This document shows positions 36,094 through 49,098 of a stretch of DNA of 64,000 nt, piece after piece. The notes under the pieces were generated by a model. That model worked only from the letters and a program-made list of their open reading frames with translations. It was not told the DNA's origin and ran no database searches. Source of the stretch: Hirsutella rhossiliensis (Eukaryota; Ascomycota; Sordariomycetes; Hypocreales; Ophiocordycipitaceae); contig NW_025408674.1 in the NCBI RefSeq assembly GCF_020360975.1, forward strand, positions 1,984,001 to 2,048,000. Reading direction: 5' to 3'. Both the position numbers and the translations under genes were made by a program. Each line of letters begins with the position of its first letter. Position 1 is the stretch's first letter.

Positions 36094-39000
36094 TACCCCC
36101 TTAGCTATAGCCTGCCCCTTAAGGGCATAGCTAATATAGCTTTAGGCTAGTAAGCGTATAAAGGAGGTTCTTAGCTTTATAATTCTCCCTTTACTTAAGG
36201 AAAATAAGGGCCCTTTTAGGTCCCTAGGCTCTTTTAGACCTACTTAAGGAATAAGGGCTTAAAGAGGGGAAAGTCCTATAAGAAAGGGGGCCTTCTTAGA
36301 AGGGAAAAACTTAATTAAATAGGGGGCCCTTTAAAAGGAAAAACCTCTTCCTTCTTTTTTAGCTATAGACGTTACCTTCTCGTATAGGCTATAAGCTCCT
36401 CTTATAGACTCTTAAAGCGGGCCTTTAAAGATAGCTTCTCTTAAACGTCTTCTAGCCTAATTTACTATAAAAAGACAGCTAGCTTTTACTTTAGTAAGAG
36501 CTTTATAAGACCGTTAGCTTTTATTAATACCGTTAAAACCTAATAAATAGAAATTAATCCCCTTTAGATCTCTTAGTATAACTAATACTAATAGATAATA
36601 ATATACTATAGCTAGGTCGATAGCTTTATATTTTCTATAAGAATTCGTATAGTCTATATATTATTATATTTTATAGCTAATAAGGACGGAATTTATAGTT
36701 ATAAAGATATAAGTAGCCGGCTAAGGAAATTCGCTTCTTTTAATACTTTTAATAAGCTAGTAGCTCTACCTCTATACTTAAAGTAGTAACGGTAGCTTCC
36801 TTTAACGCTCTTTAAGTAATAGTTCCTTTAAAAAGTAATATAATATACCCTTATAAGCTTTTTATATTTAAGGAATTATCTATAAAGGACGAATCGCTTA
36901 AATAAAGGAAGATTTTAGTAGCTAGTTTCCTTCCCTACCCTCTTAGGCATAGACTATATAATCTTATTAAATAAAGATAAAGGATAGCTTTATCTACTAC
37001 TTCTTAATACCTAGGGCTAGGATTCTAGTTATACTTAGCTAGCTAGGAGACTATAAAAGAGATATTCGGTTTAGTAGAAATAGCTAAAAAAAAGTAAGGA
37101 GCCTACCTTTTATTAATATTAGTATTTCTCTTACTCCCTAGCTTAAAAGCATAGATTAAGTAAAAGCTCTTTATTTAATATAGGTATAGAGGGAAGCTTT
37201 TTATTAAGGGAAATAAGGAGGAATTTATAAGGGACCTTATCGATATAGGCGTCCTAGGTAAGCTAGATAGTCTATTAGGACCTAATTTAAAGGATTTATA
37301 TCCCTAGGAACTACTTTAGCTCCCTTAGCCTAGTTATCTTATACCTTTATTATAGGCCTTTTATAGCCTCCTTAGTAGTTACTTTTTCCTCTTTTAAGTA
37401 GGCCTAGATAATATCGTTAATATAAAAGAAGACTATAATTTTACCCTTCTATATTATATATAGTTCCTAAGGGACTTTCTTAAAGCCTAGGGCTTTAAGG
37501 GAACCTATTAAATACTATTACTAAAGAAAGGGTAATCTTTATAGTTTATATAGAGCTTTCCTAAGCTATAGAACCTTTCCTAGCTATTAAAAGCTTAGTA
37601 AAAGGTATATATAGATAACTTCTTCTTCTTTAAGTAAGCAGTTAATAAAGGCGTTAACTATATTTATTTAATTAAGCTTAAGGTCGAATTCTACTACTAT
37701 AGCTATAAGGGTCTAAAAAGATATCCTTACTAAGGTAGTTACCTTAGTAAGGAGATCCCCTTTTTCTTACTAGTTCCTATATATAACTAGCTAGGCCTTA
37801 TACTTTTAAAGGAAGCTATATTTATTAGTTTTATAGATAAAGGCCTACTTATAGCTAAGGACTTATTTTCCTCTTACTTTTTCTTAAAGGACCTCTTTAA
37901 AAGACCCTATCTCTTTATATAAGGCTAGGTAATCTTTCTAGGCCTAGAAAAACTAGTCTTTAAAAGGGTGTCTTTCTAGCTACTTTTAGTTTACTAATAG
38001 GTCTAGGAGGTCTCTTTTATATACCTTCCTTTTTAATATTAGCTTAAAAAGCCGGCCTACTATAAATACTCTATAAGAACTATCTTTTATAGGCGTTAGA
38101 TAAAAGTCGGAAAAGTAATCGAAATAAGGGAGAGGTTAGTCTTCTTTAATAACCGTATTAGGCCCTATACCTTCCTTTACTTCTCGAAGTAGGGATAAAA
38201 AGGTAGCTAGGTAATCCTTTAAGAGTAGTGCCTTTCCTACCCCCTTAAGGGTTAAGATAGGAAGACTAATAAAGAAAGCTACTTTTAGATCTTCTTTTTA
38301 TATAGGAGGAGGTATAAGGAGGTAAGCGTATTCTAGCTCTATTACTTTCTTATAGTCTCCTTCTTTATTTAGATTATTTAATCTAGTAGCTTCCTCTTTT
38401 TCTTTAACGTTAGCGTTATCCTTAACTACTTTAACGTTAGTTTCTTTTTTTATTTTCTTATTTATAGCCTCTTCTTAAGACTATAAGAAGGGGGGATTTA
38501 AATCTTTTAAGTTAGCTAACGTTATAAGAGTAAGAGGGGCTATTAATCCCTCTTTCTATTAAAGAAGCTAGATTTATCGAAAATTATATTCTTAGTCGAA
38601 ATAACCTTTTATAGAAAAGGAATCTAGATCTAAAAGATATTTATAGAATTATAACTAATAAGGTAACTAATAAAGGCTCTAGGATTAAGCTTTCTTTTCT
38701 TTTTCCTTTTTAGCTATATATTAGTAGTTATAGTATATACCTTATAGCTATAGGTATAAAGGTAAGCTAGCAAGGCCCTCTTTTTTATAAAGAGCTTAAA
38801 AAGGGATTTCTAGTTTATTCCTTAAGTCTTAATAAGGGTTTCTAGGTCCCTATAGTCCCTTAGGCCCCTAGGGTCCCTTAGGGTCCGGTTCTAAAGGTAA
38901 TAGGTAGTCTTAACGACTTCCCTTTAAAGGTCGTATAGAAGCCTTATAGTAAGTCTTATCGTATAGGCCCTTTCTATTATAGTACTATTAGAAGGTATAA

Positions 39001-42000
39001 GCAATAAGCGTAGAATCGGGTAATTAATAACGTAAGCGGAAAGATCGGTCAAAGGAGTATAGGGTAGGATTTCGTCCGGAATTTATAACGAGCATATAAG
39101 GGGCTAAATAATATATTAAAAGAATAGCGCTGCAAAAGATACTTACGAACTTACTTATTCTATCTACTACTCCTAGGGAAATCCTTCGTCTTTTATAGAC
39201 TATTGCTCGCCTACTAGTAGACTAATTAGTTGGCTTTCTAGCATATTCTATAGTGCTTAAAAAGCTCTATCTATAGGATATCTTCCTAACTTAGTAAGTG
39301 GTCTGATTGTGGCGTGATGGTTAACGTAAGACTATGGGTTCTAGCATAAGTAGTGGATTTGACTAGAATGTTCTATGCCCTACCTATTCTCGTATCGCGG
39401 ATATCTTCGGAACCGCTAGGCCAAAATAGGCAATAGGGTATCCGTTCTACTCGTAATTAACTTATGTATTTTATGCATATTTTTATTTATAGGGATAGGC
39501 TTATCCTAACCCGCTTTTCCTAGAGGAAGATATCGATGTCTAGTAGAGGTCTTTGTCTTTTAAGGGTTATTCCCTTAGACTATATTATAGAGCCTCTTTT
39601 TACTAGCTTATTCTATAAAGCCTCCCTATGCCTATTATTTCTTTATAACAGTAAAATAGGAATATAAGGGTATATTCTTATAAGTACCCCTTAATCTTTC
39701 TACCCCTCTATTTAAGGCCTAGGTATTTAGTGCTAATAGGAGGGGTAGAATGCCCCTTTTTTATAGCTAATTTAAGATATCTTTTATAAATAGCTCTCCG
39801 TTAAACCGTATCTTCTTTACCTTATAGCTAAAGTAGGATTTTATCTAGTTAATAAAGTCCTAGAAGGTAAACTAGTTATACTTACTTAGGTAGGTCTATA
39901 AGAAATAAGGGAGAACTATCCCTAAAAAGGCGTCTATAAAACATATTACTCTAATAAAGCTTTCCTAGTCCTTAGAGACATTAGTTTAATTAACGTAAAT
40001 TTCCTTATATAGCTAGTCCGGCTATAAAGGGGTTCGTTTAAAAATTCGTCTCTTAGTCTTTCCTTAGCTATAGTATTTATATTTAACGGTCTTTAAGCCC
40101 TTTATTTATACGCCCTATTATTAGCCTAGCTTATATAAAGCTAGGGGGCCTAGGTAACTAAGTTATACGTATTAAAGAAGACCGTCTCCTTAGGCTACTA
40201 GTAAAGGGTCCTTAAAACCTACCTTCTTAGTAAGGAAAGCTAACTTCTTATAAGATTCCTTCCTATAAATAGGTCGAAATTCGAGAATAAATTAACCGAA
40301 TTTTTCCTTAATAAGCTTAATAGTCTAATTCTTTTAAACTAGCCTTATAGGCTTAAACGTTATATCCTAGAAGATTCCTTCCTTTTAAAGAAAGCGGAAG
40401 GAAATTAAGCTTATTAAAAATTAAGGGTAAAAAGCTACCCTTTTTCGTCGAAGAATTTATATAGACCTATTAGGTAATTTTATCGTAAAATTCACCCTTC
40501 TATATCCCTCTATCTATACGGTTAATTCCCTAGTAATAAGGTATTCCCTTTATACCTTCTTAAAGGACCGGAATTATAAAAGTATATTATAAATATTAAG
40601 GGAAGTACTAGAGTTAAGGATAGCTAATTTTTATAGGGGATAGTTAAAGGGCTCTAATAGTTAGTCTTAGCCTTATTAATTTATAGGGAAGATAAAGGCC
40701 GGATATACTATACTAACGATATTTCCTTAAATTTATAGCTCGAATAAGGGTAGTAGCGTTAGTTACTATTTCTTAGTAACCTAAATCTTATCTATCTTCT
40801 TCTATAATAAGGGGTCCTCCTTAAGAGACTATTATATTATTTCTTATAGCCTCTTTAAAAGGTTAAATTCTTTAGGTCGGTTTTCCTCGAAGACCTACTA
40901 GTATTATAATAACCGATAACTTAGGGATTTATAGGCTAGGTAGCTATTTCGTCTTTTAGTCTTTTATTTCTTTAAGGAATCCTTATCCCGATCTAGAAGG
41001 TCTACTTAAAAACCCTTACTTTTTACCCCTTATTACTAATTTTAATAAAGAGGTTCGATTTTAACTAGTTCCTTAATTTTTCGACTAATAGACTAAAAGG
41101 TCTATTAAGGGACTAGTCGGGCCGGTCTAACTAACGGGACTAGGGCCGGGCCCGGAGTAAGATACGTATCTAGGGCTAGGGTAGTAGCTATAGTTAACGA
41201 CGGCGTTAAGGCTCTTAAGGGAGGAGGAGCTAAAGGGGCAATAGTAGTAGTAGTAGGGGCCGTAGTAATAAGGGCTATAGTAGCTATAAGGGTAGTAGGT
41301 CGAGCTATCTAGGTCGAGTGCTAGCTATAAAGGAATAAGACTACTTATTATTATACTCTAGTAGCTTCTTTATTTAGTTCCTAGCTAGCTTCTTAAAAGA
41401 TAGTTAAGTAACTATTACTAATAAGCTTTATTAGTAGAGATATATCCTATAGCTACTAGCTAGAAAGAGCTTTTATTAGGAAGTATTAGTTAGCTTCCTT
41501 AAGGATTTCTTCTTACTTAGCTAGCTATAAAGAAGCTAGTAGGTTTCTAGTAAAGAAGGCTCCTAGGTATACCGTATAGGTCTTCTTAATATAGTTAGTT
41601 ATATAGCCCTTTAAAAGAGCTATTAAGGGCTTAAGCTTTAAAAGCTATTACTTAAGAGTCTCTTCTTCTTAAAGAGAGATTAGCTTTATAGTACTAATAG
41701 ATTCCGTTATTACTATACGAGTAATAGTTAGTAGCTTTATCTTATAAAGGTATTCCTTATAGTAACTCTTATAGTTACCTAAGGTAGTAGAAAAAGCTCT
41801 CTACTATATAGAGGTTAGTTTAAAGAAAAGGGAAGCTCCTTTTATAAATTCCGTTGCCTTAAGATAAAAAGGGGGCTTAAGAGGGTCCTACTTATTAAAG
41901 AAAACTAAATTATAAGTTATTTTATTTATATAAGCCTATAGCTCCTTTACCTACTTATCTTAATCTTAGGGCTCTATAAGAATCGTCCTATAGACTATAG

Positions 42001-42159
42001 GGATAGTAAAGGAGTCGTTTTTTAATATCGTTATAAAGGAAGTATAGAAAAGTTAGTTAAAAATCGGCTTTTCTAGTAAGAGGGGTAAAAGGATATAAGA
42101 AAGGTGCCTTTTATAGTAGCTAAAAGGTATAGGAATTCTATTCCTCCTAAGCTTATAAC
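36094..42159 (-). pseudogene. Copia-2 gag-pol relic
   Basis: Reverse-strand relic of the Copia polyprotein, collinear with Copia-1. RT FFYINDII at about 37405-37430 (first catalytic Asp to Asn), integrase near 40060-40100, gag-like Ala/Pro-rich codons near 41200-41300. Interrupted at 38986-39682 by a solo LTR. More strongly RIPed than Copia-1, with stops throughout. Confidence 0.78.
38986..39682 (+). repeat. Solo LTR family E, copy 3, nested in Copia-2, weakly RIPed
   Basis: 697 bp with exact TSD AGTAC (38981-38985, 39683-39687). Begins TATTAGAAGG and ends TTCTTATA; reversing CpA changes gives TGTTAGAA and TTCTTACA, LTR-type termini with short inverted repeats. TG and CA are frequent, especially 39290-39490, so it arrived after most of Copia-2's RIP. 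Comparison with Copia-1 around 4125 shows the uninterrupted target. Confidence 0.85.
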
Positions 42160-43418
42160 TCTTATATAGAGAGATATAAGAAGTATATATAAAATATATA
42201 AAGGTAAAAGTAAAAGTAAGGGGTCGGATAGGTAAGGTAAAGATATTTAATTCTTATAGGGGTAGTAATTATAATAGGGGAGTAATTATTATTATTAAGA
42301 TTATACTAGTAACCTATTTAAAGGTATCTAGAACTTCGGCGTTAAATAGGAGGGAAAAGCTAAAGTACTTAAAGGAAAACCCTCCTTTTTTTAAAGCTAG
42401 TCCGCCCTTATACTAGGTCGCGGTTATAATATATAGGAATCTTACGCCGGCTATCTTAAGTATCGTTATAGTTAGTTAGAATTATACTAGCCCTACTATA
42501 AAGTAACCTTAAAAAGTAACTCCTTTATATATATAGGGTATATAGCGTTAATTAGTAGTACGAGCGTTTTTAGTTAATAGTTAATAGTTAATTATATAAT
42601 TATCTTTAACCTTATCTTATAATAATATCTTCCTAGGCTCTGCCTTATTTTTTTACTATAAGGCTTAATAGGCTATTTTTTATTAATACCGGCCTTTAGC
42701 TAAGCTAGTAGTTAGGTTATTATATTAGCTTTACGCTATACTTATTAAGTTACTAGTATTGGCCCTAGGTTTTTATTTTCTTAGTTAAGGGGCCTAGACT
42801 AAGGTTAAGGGGAGGTCCTAATAAATTTATTACTAGGTCTAGGTAAGCGAGGTCTAAGCTAGCTTACTTATAGCGGGGCTAGACTACTAGTATATTTATA
42901 AGCGCTTTTAAAAGCGCTAATTAGCTAATTAATAAGTAGGTTAGCGTAGTTTATTAGTTTAACTAAAAATTAATTATACCCTTAGCTAGATTTAAACTAA
43001 CTCTAGCGTTATAGCTAGTAAGCTTCCTAGGTATATAACTACTATATTATAAGGGTAGGGAGTAATTATTATATTATATTAATTCTCTTTCTTTCTTTTA
43101 TTTAACGCCTTTCTTTATACCTATTTAGTATCTTAATTAATAAAGAAGATCCTATTTAAAGAAGCTATTAATATCCTTTTAACTACTAAGATTTTTACTA
43201 GTTTTTCCCTTCCTTTCTAGCCGTTACTAGTATATCTATCTTATCTCTCGCTACCTTTATAGGAAGCTATTACTACTTTTACTTCCTTTTTTACCCTTAC
43301 CCTCCTCTTTATACCTCCTTTTAGCTCCTTCTTTAAAATCTATTTTTTTTAGCTTCCTAGGTCCCTTATACTATAAGATATCTTTAAGAACTATAAAATT
43401 AAGCTATACTTTATAATA
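42160..43418 (-). repeat. 5' LTR of Copia-2, split by SINE copy 3
   Basis: The LTR portions are 42160-42290 and 43058-43418. Joining them (one TSD removed) gives a family-A LTR of about 480 bp. Confidence 0.83.
42291..43057 (-). mobile_element. tRNA-derived SINE, copy 3, in Copia-2 LTR
   Basis: About 766 bp in reverse, with exact 13-bp TSD GGGAGTAATTATT at 42278-42290 and 43058-43070. The tRNA-like head is at the right end (about 42975-43056), A box TAATATAGTAGT after RIP. The tail ATTATTAAG at the left end extends the TSD ambiguity. Confidence 0.82.
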
Positions 43419-43671
43419 GTTATAAATAAAGTAAAAGATTTCCCTTACGCTTAAAAAGAATTCTTTATTAATATTATACTTTTCCTATATATATTATACT
43501 TATAAGGTATAGTATTATTATTATATATTAAATTTTCTTAAGCTTAAGAAAAGGTTTTTATAGGTATTCTTTTTTATTATTCCCTTTTTAATTACTAGTA
43601 TTACTACCCCCCTTATTACTTTAAGGGTAGTATTAAACTACCTATCTTACCTCTAGCCCCTCTTTATATAC

Positions 43672-43928
43672 TATTAAGGGTCGGCGTATACTTAGTATAG
43701 TAGTATAGGGCCGAATAATTATTTATTTAAAGCTAAGGAGAAAGGAGGAAAACTCTATCTTAGTCGCGACGGTTATCTATCTTCTTTAGTCCTTAGCTCG
43801 ACCTATATTTAAGTACTATTCGGCCTAAGTTTAAGTTAAGCTTTACTTATATATAGGTCTACTTTAGCCCGACTTTAGTATAGTCGCTATAGTATAACCT
43901 TAGCCTTTTATAGGCATAGCCTATAATA
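43672..43928 (-). repeat. 3' LTR of Gypsy H
   Basis: 257 bp; plus-strand ends TATTAAGGG and CCTATAATA. Confidence 0.9.
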
Positions 43929-46900
43929 CTACCCTTACTCTCCCCTTCTTATTAGTAGTACTCTTATTCCTCTCTTACTACCTTTTTATTATTACTATCC
44001 CTTTTTTCTTAGCGCGCGCGGTTACTTCCTTTTACCTTACGCTTACCTTATCCCTTTATATACTACCTTTTTATATACTTATTCTACCCTATCTTTCCCT
44101 CCTTTATATATATACCCCTATACCTTACTATATATATACCCCGCTACGTATAAATACCTTTCTTCTATCCCTTCTCCCTCTTCCTTTCTTTTTCCTTTTT
44201 TAAGCTTTACTCCCTCTACGCGCGCGCTCTTACTTTACTTAACTTCTATCGCCGCGCCGCGCTATATTATAACTACTATAGGCCCTCGTACGCCCGCCGG
44301 CTTCTTTACTCTATATAGTAGTACCCCGCCTCTTAGTACGCTAGGCGACTATACTCTACCGCCTTTACGCTAGTCGACGCGTTCGCCTATATCTCTTAAT
44401 AAGTATAGCGTGACCTATAGTACTACTATACGGCGGCTACTTTATCTTACCTATATAGGCTAAATAACGTCGCTAAGCGTTAAGATATAATATAGTACCT
44501 ACTAGAATTAAGCGTTACTATATACTTATAACTACTTTGCTTATACTTATACTAGATTACGCTACCTTCTTATTTATTACTCTCCTTTAACTTTATTTAA
44601 TAAAACGCTAATATAATAGTAGTATATTAAGAATATAATCGCTACTACTAATACCCTTTAAGACTATATATCTTAAAGGACGTTTAATAACTATTAAAGC
44701 GACCCTTATATATATACTCTATTCCTCTTTTAACCTTATCCTACTATTTATCTTTAACTATCGTTCTAGTATACTAAGCTTACCCGCGCCGCTATATTTA
44801 TACGCTAAGCTTAAATATACCTTAATATCTTAAAGTAATTAAGCGGTAGTTAAGGGGCGTCTATAGTTAGTTAAAATTAAGTTAATATCCTTAGTACGTC
44901 TTATTATATCTATATCTTATCTTATTATATCTTACCCTTATCTTTATCCTTATTTATCCTTTATTACTATCTATTTTATATTTATCCCTTATCTATCCTT
45001 TATTATTTCCCTTTAGTACTATAGTTCTTCTTTATCCTTTCCTTATTTTTTAATAAGCGTCCCTTATCTCTTACCTTCTTTTCTTTCTCCCTTTTCTATC
45101 CTTTATTTCCCCTTCCTTATCTTCCGCCCTCCTCTTTATCTCTTTTTCTCGCCCCTCCTCTATCGTTCTCCTTTATATTTCCTTACTATCTCTTAAATCC
45201 CTTTAAGGCTTCTATCTCTTAGAAGTTATTTAATAGGTACTACGATAGGTTTATATACCCTTACTATTTTACGAGTACCTATTACTATCTACCCCTCCCC
45301 TTTTACTTTTACTACGCTTACTAGATCTCTTTAACGATATACTTAGGCTCGTTATCCTCTTTAATTACTAATAGCGGTTAGTAGTCGTCGACTACCTATT
45401 TAAGTAATAGGTTCTTTACCGCTTAGTAGAGGAATTCTATATAGAGCCTTTTATATACCCTCCTTAATATATCGAGCTCTACTATATATAAGCTTACTAC
45501 CTTTATTATAGTATACTTTTAATATAGCTAGTTAAGCTTCCTATATAGCTAGTTAGTTATATATTTAGCTATATCTACTTATACCTTATTGCTTACTTTA
45601 AACCTCTTTACTAAGGCCCTCTTTTAGTTTACTATCTCCTTTTATCTTACCTACGCTACGATAATAGCGGTTTATAGGAAGTTAGTTACCTCTCTTATCC
45701 TTTAAGCGAGCTCCTTTATCCCTCTTACTTCTAGCGATAGCGGCCCCTCCTCCCTTACTATTTAGACCGGCTCGATATTATATCTATATATCGTAAAGAA
45801 CGGGCTTATATATATTATCGACGCTACGCGGTTATTTAGTATAGCTTATATATATAGTAGCTATGCTCCTTAGTCGTCCTAGCTATAGTAAACGTATACT
45901 TAAAAGTATACTTATACTTCTTAGTTTACGCGCTTAGTCGACCTATTTATTTATAGGTAGTATACTAAACTTAACTTCCTTTATACTCTTATTTATTTAT
46001 AGAACTCCCTTTAAAAGCTTCTTATTTAGTTTATCCCTTTATTTAATATAATTAACCTTAGTATCTTATAAAAGTAAAAGTAAGCTTAAAGGAACCTTAT
46101 TACGTATACTACTACCCTTATTATTAGTATTACTTTAAGCGTTACTACTTTTATTAGCCGGTCTATAATTACTTAAAGGTACTTTACGCCTTCTATCTTA
46201 GTTAGCGGTAGTTTAACTATAAAGTCTATTAATAGGTATATAAACGGTTAGGACGGCGGTAGTAAGAGCTTTAAGAGTCCCTTTTAAAGTTACCTTTATA
46301 TATACCCCCTCCTATATAGTCCGTAATTTACGATAAGCCGCCTTACTATCGCCGACTAGCTAAGCTAGAAGAATTCTCTAGCTAGTATTACTAGGGTCCC
46401 CTCTCTTCTTAGGTATCCTACCGCTATTAAGTTATACGTTTATTAGGCTATTTATACCTAAAGTATATCTTATTCCTTAGCCCCCTTTCCTTTATTATAC
46501 TTTAGTTTCCCTAGTACTTATAGCCTCTCTTAAAAGTATAACCGTCTTTTAATATCGATCGTATATTTACTTAGCTATACCTTTAGTTACTATTTTAGTA
46601 CTAGCGATCTCTCCCTTTTATATATTACTTAAAACACCGCTTAGTATTCCTTATCTTTCCTTAACGCCTCTATCTATTTCTTCTATAGCTCTTAGTTATT
46701 AAATATAATATAAGGTTAGCTTATTCTTAAGGTATATTTCGGCCTAAGTTTAGGTTAAGTTTTAGTTAGTTATCGCTTTTATTTACCTCTTCCTTAAGTC
46801 GTTTAACGGGCCCCCTTACTCTACTAACGTATACTATCGCGCCTACCCTTCCTCTACCTACCTATAGCGCTACTACTACCGCCCTATCTTAGGCTAAGCG

Positions 46901-48676
46901 TCTTAGTAAGTCGGCGTATTAGCCCTTAGTAAGGACTAAGCGGCCCTATAAGTATACGGTCTTTAGAATTATTTAGACTACCTACCCTATCTCCCTTTTA
47001 TCCGTTTTACCTACTAGCCGATCTTACTCTTAGTAGGATAGCGCGTTAGGCACCGCTACTAGCCTCCCTAGCTAGAACTTTAGTATAAAGTTATAGGATA
47101 TAAGCTCTATTACCTATTAGCTTTATCTTTCGTTTAACTTCTTCTTTATTATAAAGTACCTTAGGTTATTATAGTTAGTTAATACTATAAAGGTAGGTAT
47201 ATTTTAGAGTTTTACTCCTTAGAAGCCTAAGTACTATATAATTATAAGTATCTCCTTATTATAGATTAAGTAGTTATACTTTACTAGGTTTAGTCTCTTT
47301 AAGAAGAATCCTATTAAGTATTATATACTATCTAGCCTTACTTATATTAGCGCCCCCCTTATTATATATCTAGAATAGTCTGCCTTTAAGTATATTTCTC
47401 TTTCTAGGTTATAGAGTTATAGTACTAAGGCGTTATAGAAAGCGTTCGAAATAAACTTAAACGCTACTTAGTACTTATCTATTTACTTAAAGATCGTACC
47501 TTTCTTATAAAAGCTATTTAGGTATATTAATACCTTTACGTAGAGTAGTATAAAGGCTTAGTAGTAGTTCGCGAAGCTAAGGAAGCTTTAGACTCCTCTT
47601 ACGTTCTAGGGTACCTACTACGTCCGTATTACTTAGATCTTCTCTAGGTCGTATTAAACCTTACCCCTTACCTATATAATAAAGCCTAGGTACTTAACCT
47701 CCTTTATTACGAAGTTATACTTCCTTAGGTTTAATATTAAGCTTACTTTTTATAGCTTTTAAAGTACCCTTACTACCTTCTCTTAATAGTCTTAAAGAGA
47801 CCTTAATAAGTAGATTAAGATATTATCTATATATACTATAACGAACTTATATAGGTATTCCCTTAGTACCTTATTAATATATTATTAAAAGGTAGCCGGC
47901 GTCCTTATTAAGCCGAATAGGTATACCTACTACTTAAATAATTTAAACCTTATTTAAAAGGCTATCTTAAACTTATAGCCCTTTACTATCTAGATCTTAT
48001 AAAACGCTGCTATAATATTAAGCTTCGTAAACTACTTTACCTTTATAAGTATCTATAATATCTTTATAATTAAGGGTAGCGTATACCTATCCCTCTTTAT
48101 AATTACGTTTAAGGCCTAGTAGTTATAGTAAAATTATAAGCGACCGTCTAACTTTCGGGTAAAGAGTACTAGGGCTATAGCTAAGGAGCTACTTAGGTAG
48201 ATTAGGTTTACCTCTATTAGCTCGCTTAAGGTCTTCCTTAGCACTAAGAGTTCCTCTCTTAATATATCGTAAAGGGGTCCTTATAATAAGGGGGGCTCTA
48301 CCCTATCTTTATCTAGTATTAAGTTAATCTTATAGTTTACCCCTAGCTTATATAAAGGTATCTTTAAAGCCTTCTTTAGTATAAAGAGGTCTAGGTATAT
48401 ATTTAGCGCTTACTTTATAACGTAGTCCGCTAAGTCTACCGCCGTCTTTAGCTAGAGTGCTCTCTTTATATCCTTTATTATAATCGCCTAGATATCGACT
48501 ATCCTTTACTTTCCCTTATTATCCCTTACCGCCCTCTTCCTTTAATATTCTACTATAAATACTACCGCGCTAACGATCTTTACCCCTTAAATTTATTCTA
48601 CCCTCCTTACTACTTCCGATCCTTATAGGCCTATTTAGATCTTAGCCTTACTATACTAAATCTAATCCCTTACTAC

Positions 48677-49098
48677 TTTAACGGTAACTACGGTATATAC
48701 CTAAAGATATACCTACGCTAACGGCAATAGTAGTAGCTAGATACCGAAGGATAAGGGGGTCTAAGGGGGATAAAGGAAACGAGAAAGTACTAAGTAGGGC
48801 AAGGCAAAGGCAAAGAGGGCTAAAAAGGTATATTAGTAAAAGAGAATATAGAAGAAGATAATGCTAATAATAAAGAAGGAGATAATAATACTAATACTGT
48901 TTGCTAGCTAAGGAGGAAAAGAGACCTCTTTTATAGACTAAATTTCCCCTCCTTCTTCCCTAAACGAATAGGGGCTAAGGGATTATCTAATTAAGAAGAG
49001 GGCTAGCTAAAGACTCTACTAAGGATCCTACTAAGGACCCTACTAAAGACTCTACTACGCGGGCTATATATTCCTTAGGGTATAGATGCCCCTATTAA
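48677..49098. mobile_element. 422-bp insertion in Gypsy H with TSD
   Basis: Absent from the equivalent position in H2 (near 35420). Flanked by ACTAC at 48672-48676 and 49099-49103. Purine-rich on the plus strand and holds a short tandem array at 49014-49057. It keeps a few TG/CA, so it may be younger. Class unknown. Confidence 0.5.
49014..49057. repeat. 12-bp tandem repeat, about 3.7 units
   Basis: Successive units CTCTACTAAGGA, TCCTACTAAGGA, CCCTACTAAAGA, then a partial fourth. Inside the 422-bp insertion. Confidence 0.75.

Larger units (their letters stand above)
35631..43418 (-). mobile_element. Copia-2: full-length Copia element with nested LTR and SINE
   Basis: Reverse-oriented second copy of Copia-1. 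The 3' LTR is at 35631-36093 and the 5' LTR at 42160-43418 (the latter split by SINE copy 3). Internal sequence aligns throughout with 1635-6998, and the RT motif is YIND at 37413-37424. A family-E solo LTR interrupts it at 38986-39682. No matching TSD: left flank ATAAC, right flank GTTAT. The flanking Gypsy H2 sequence lacks about 840 bp at this point, so insertion was accompanied or followed by deletion. Heavily RIPed. Confidence 0.87.

Noticed and set aside
38986..39682. Family E interpreted as a SINE because of an A-box-like TGGCGTGATGG near 39310
   Set aside because: No proper B box at the right distance, and a 5-bp TSD plus TG...CA-type ends fit a solo LTR.
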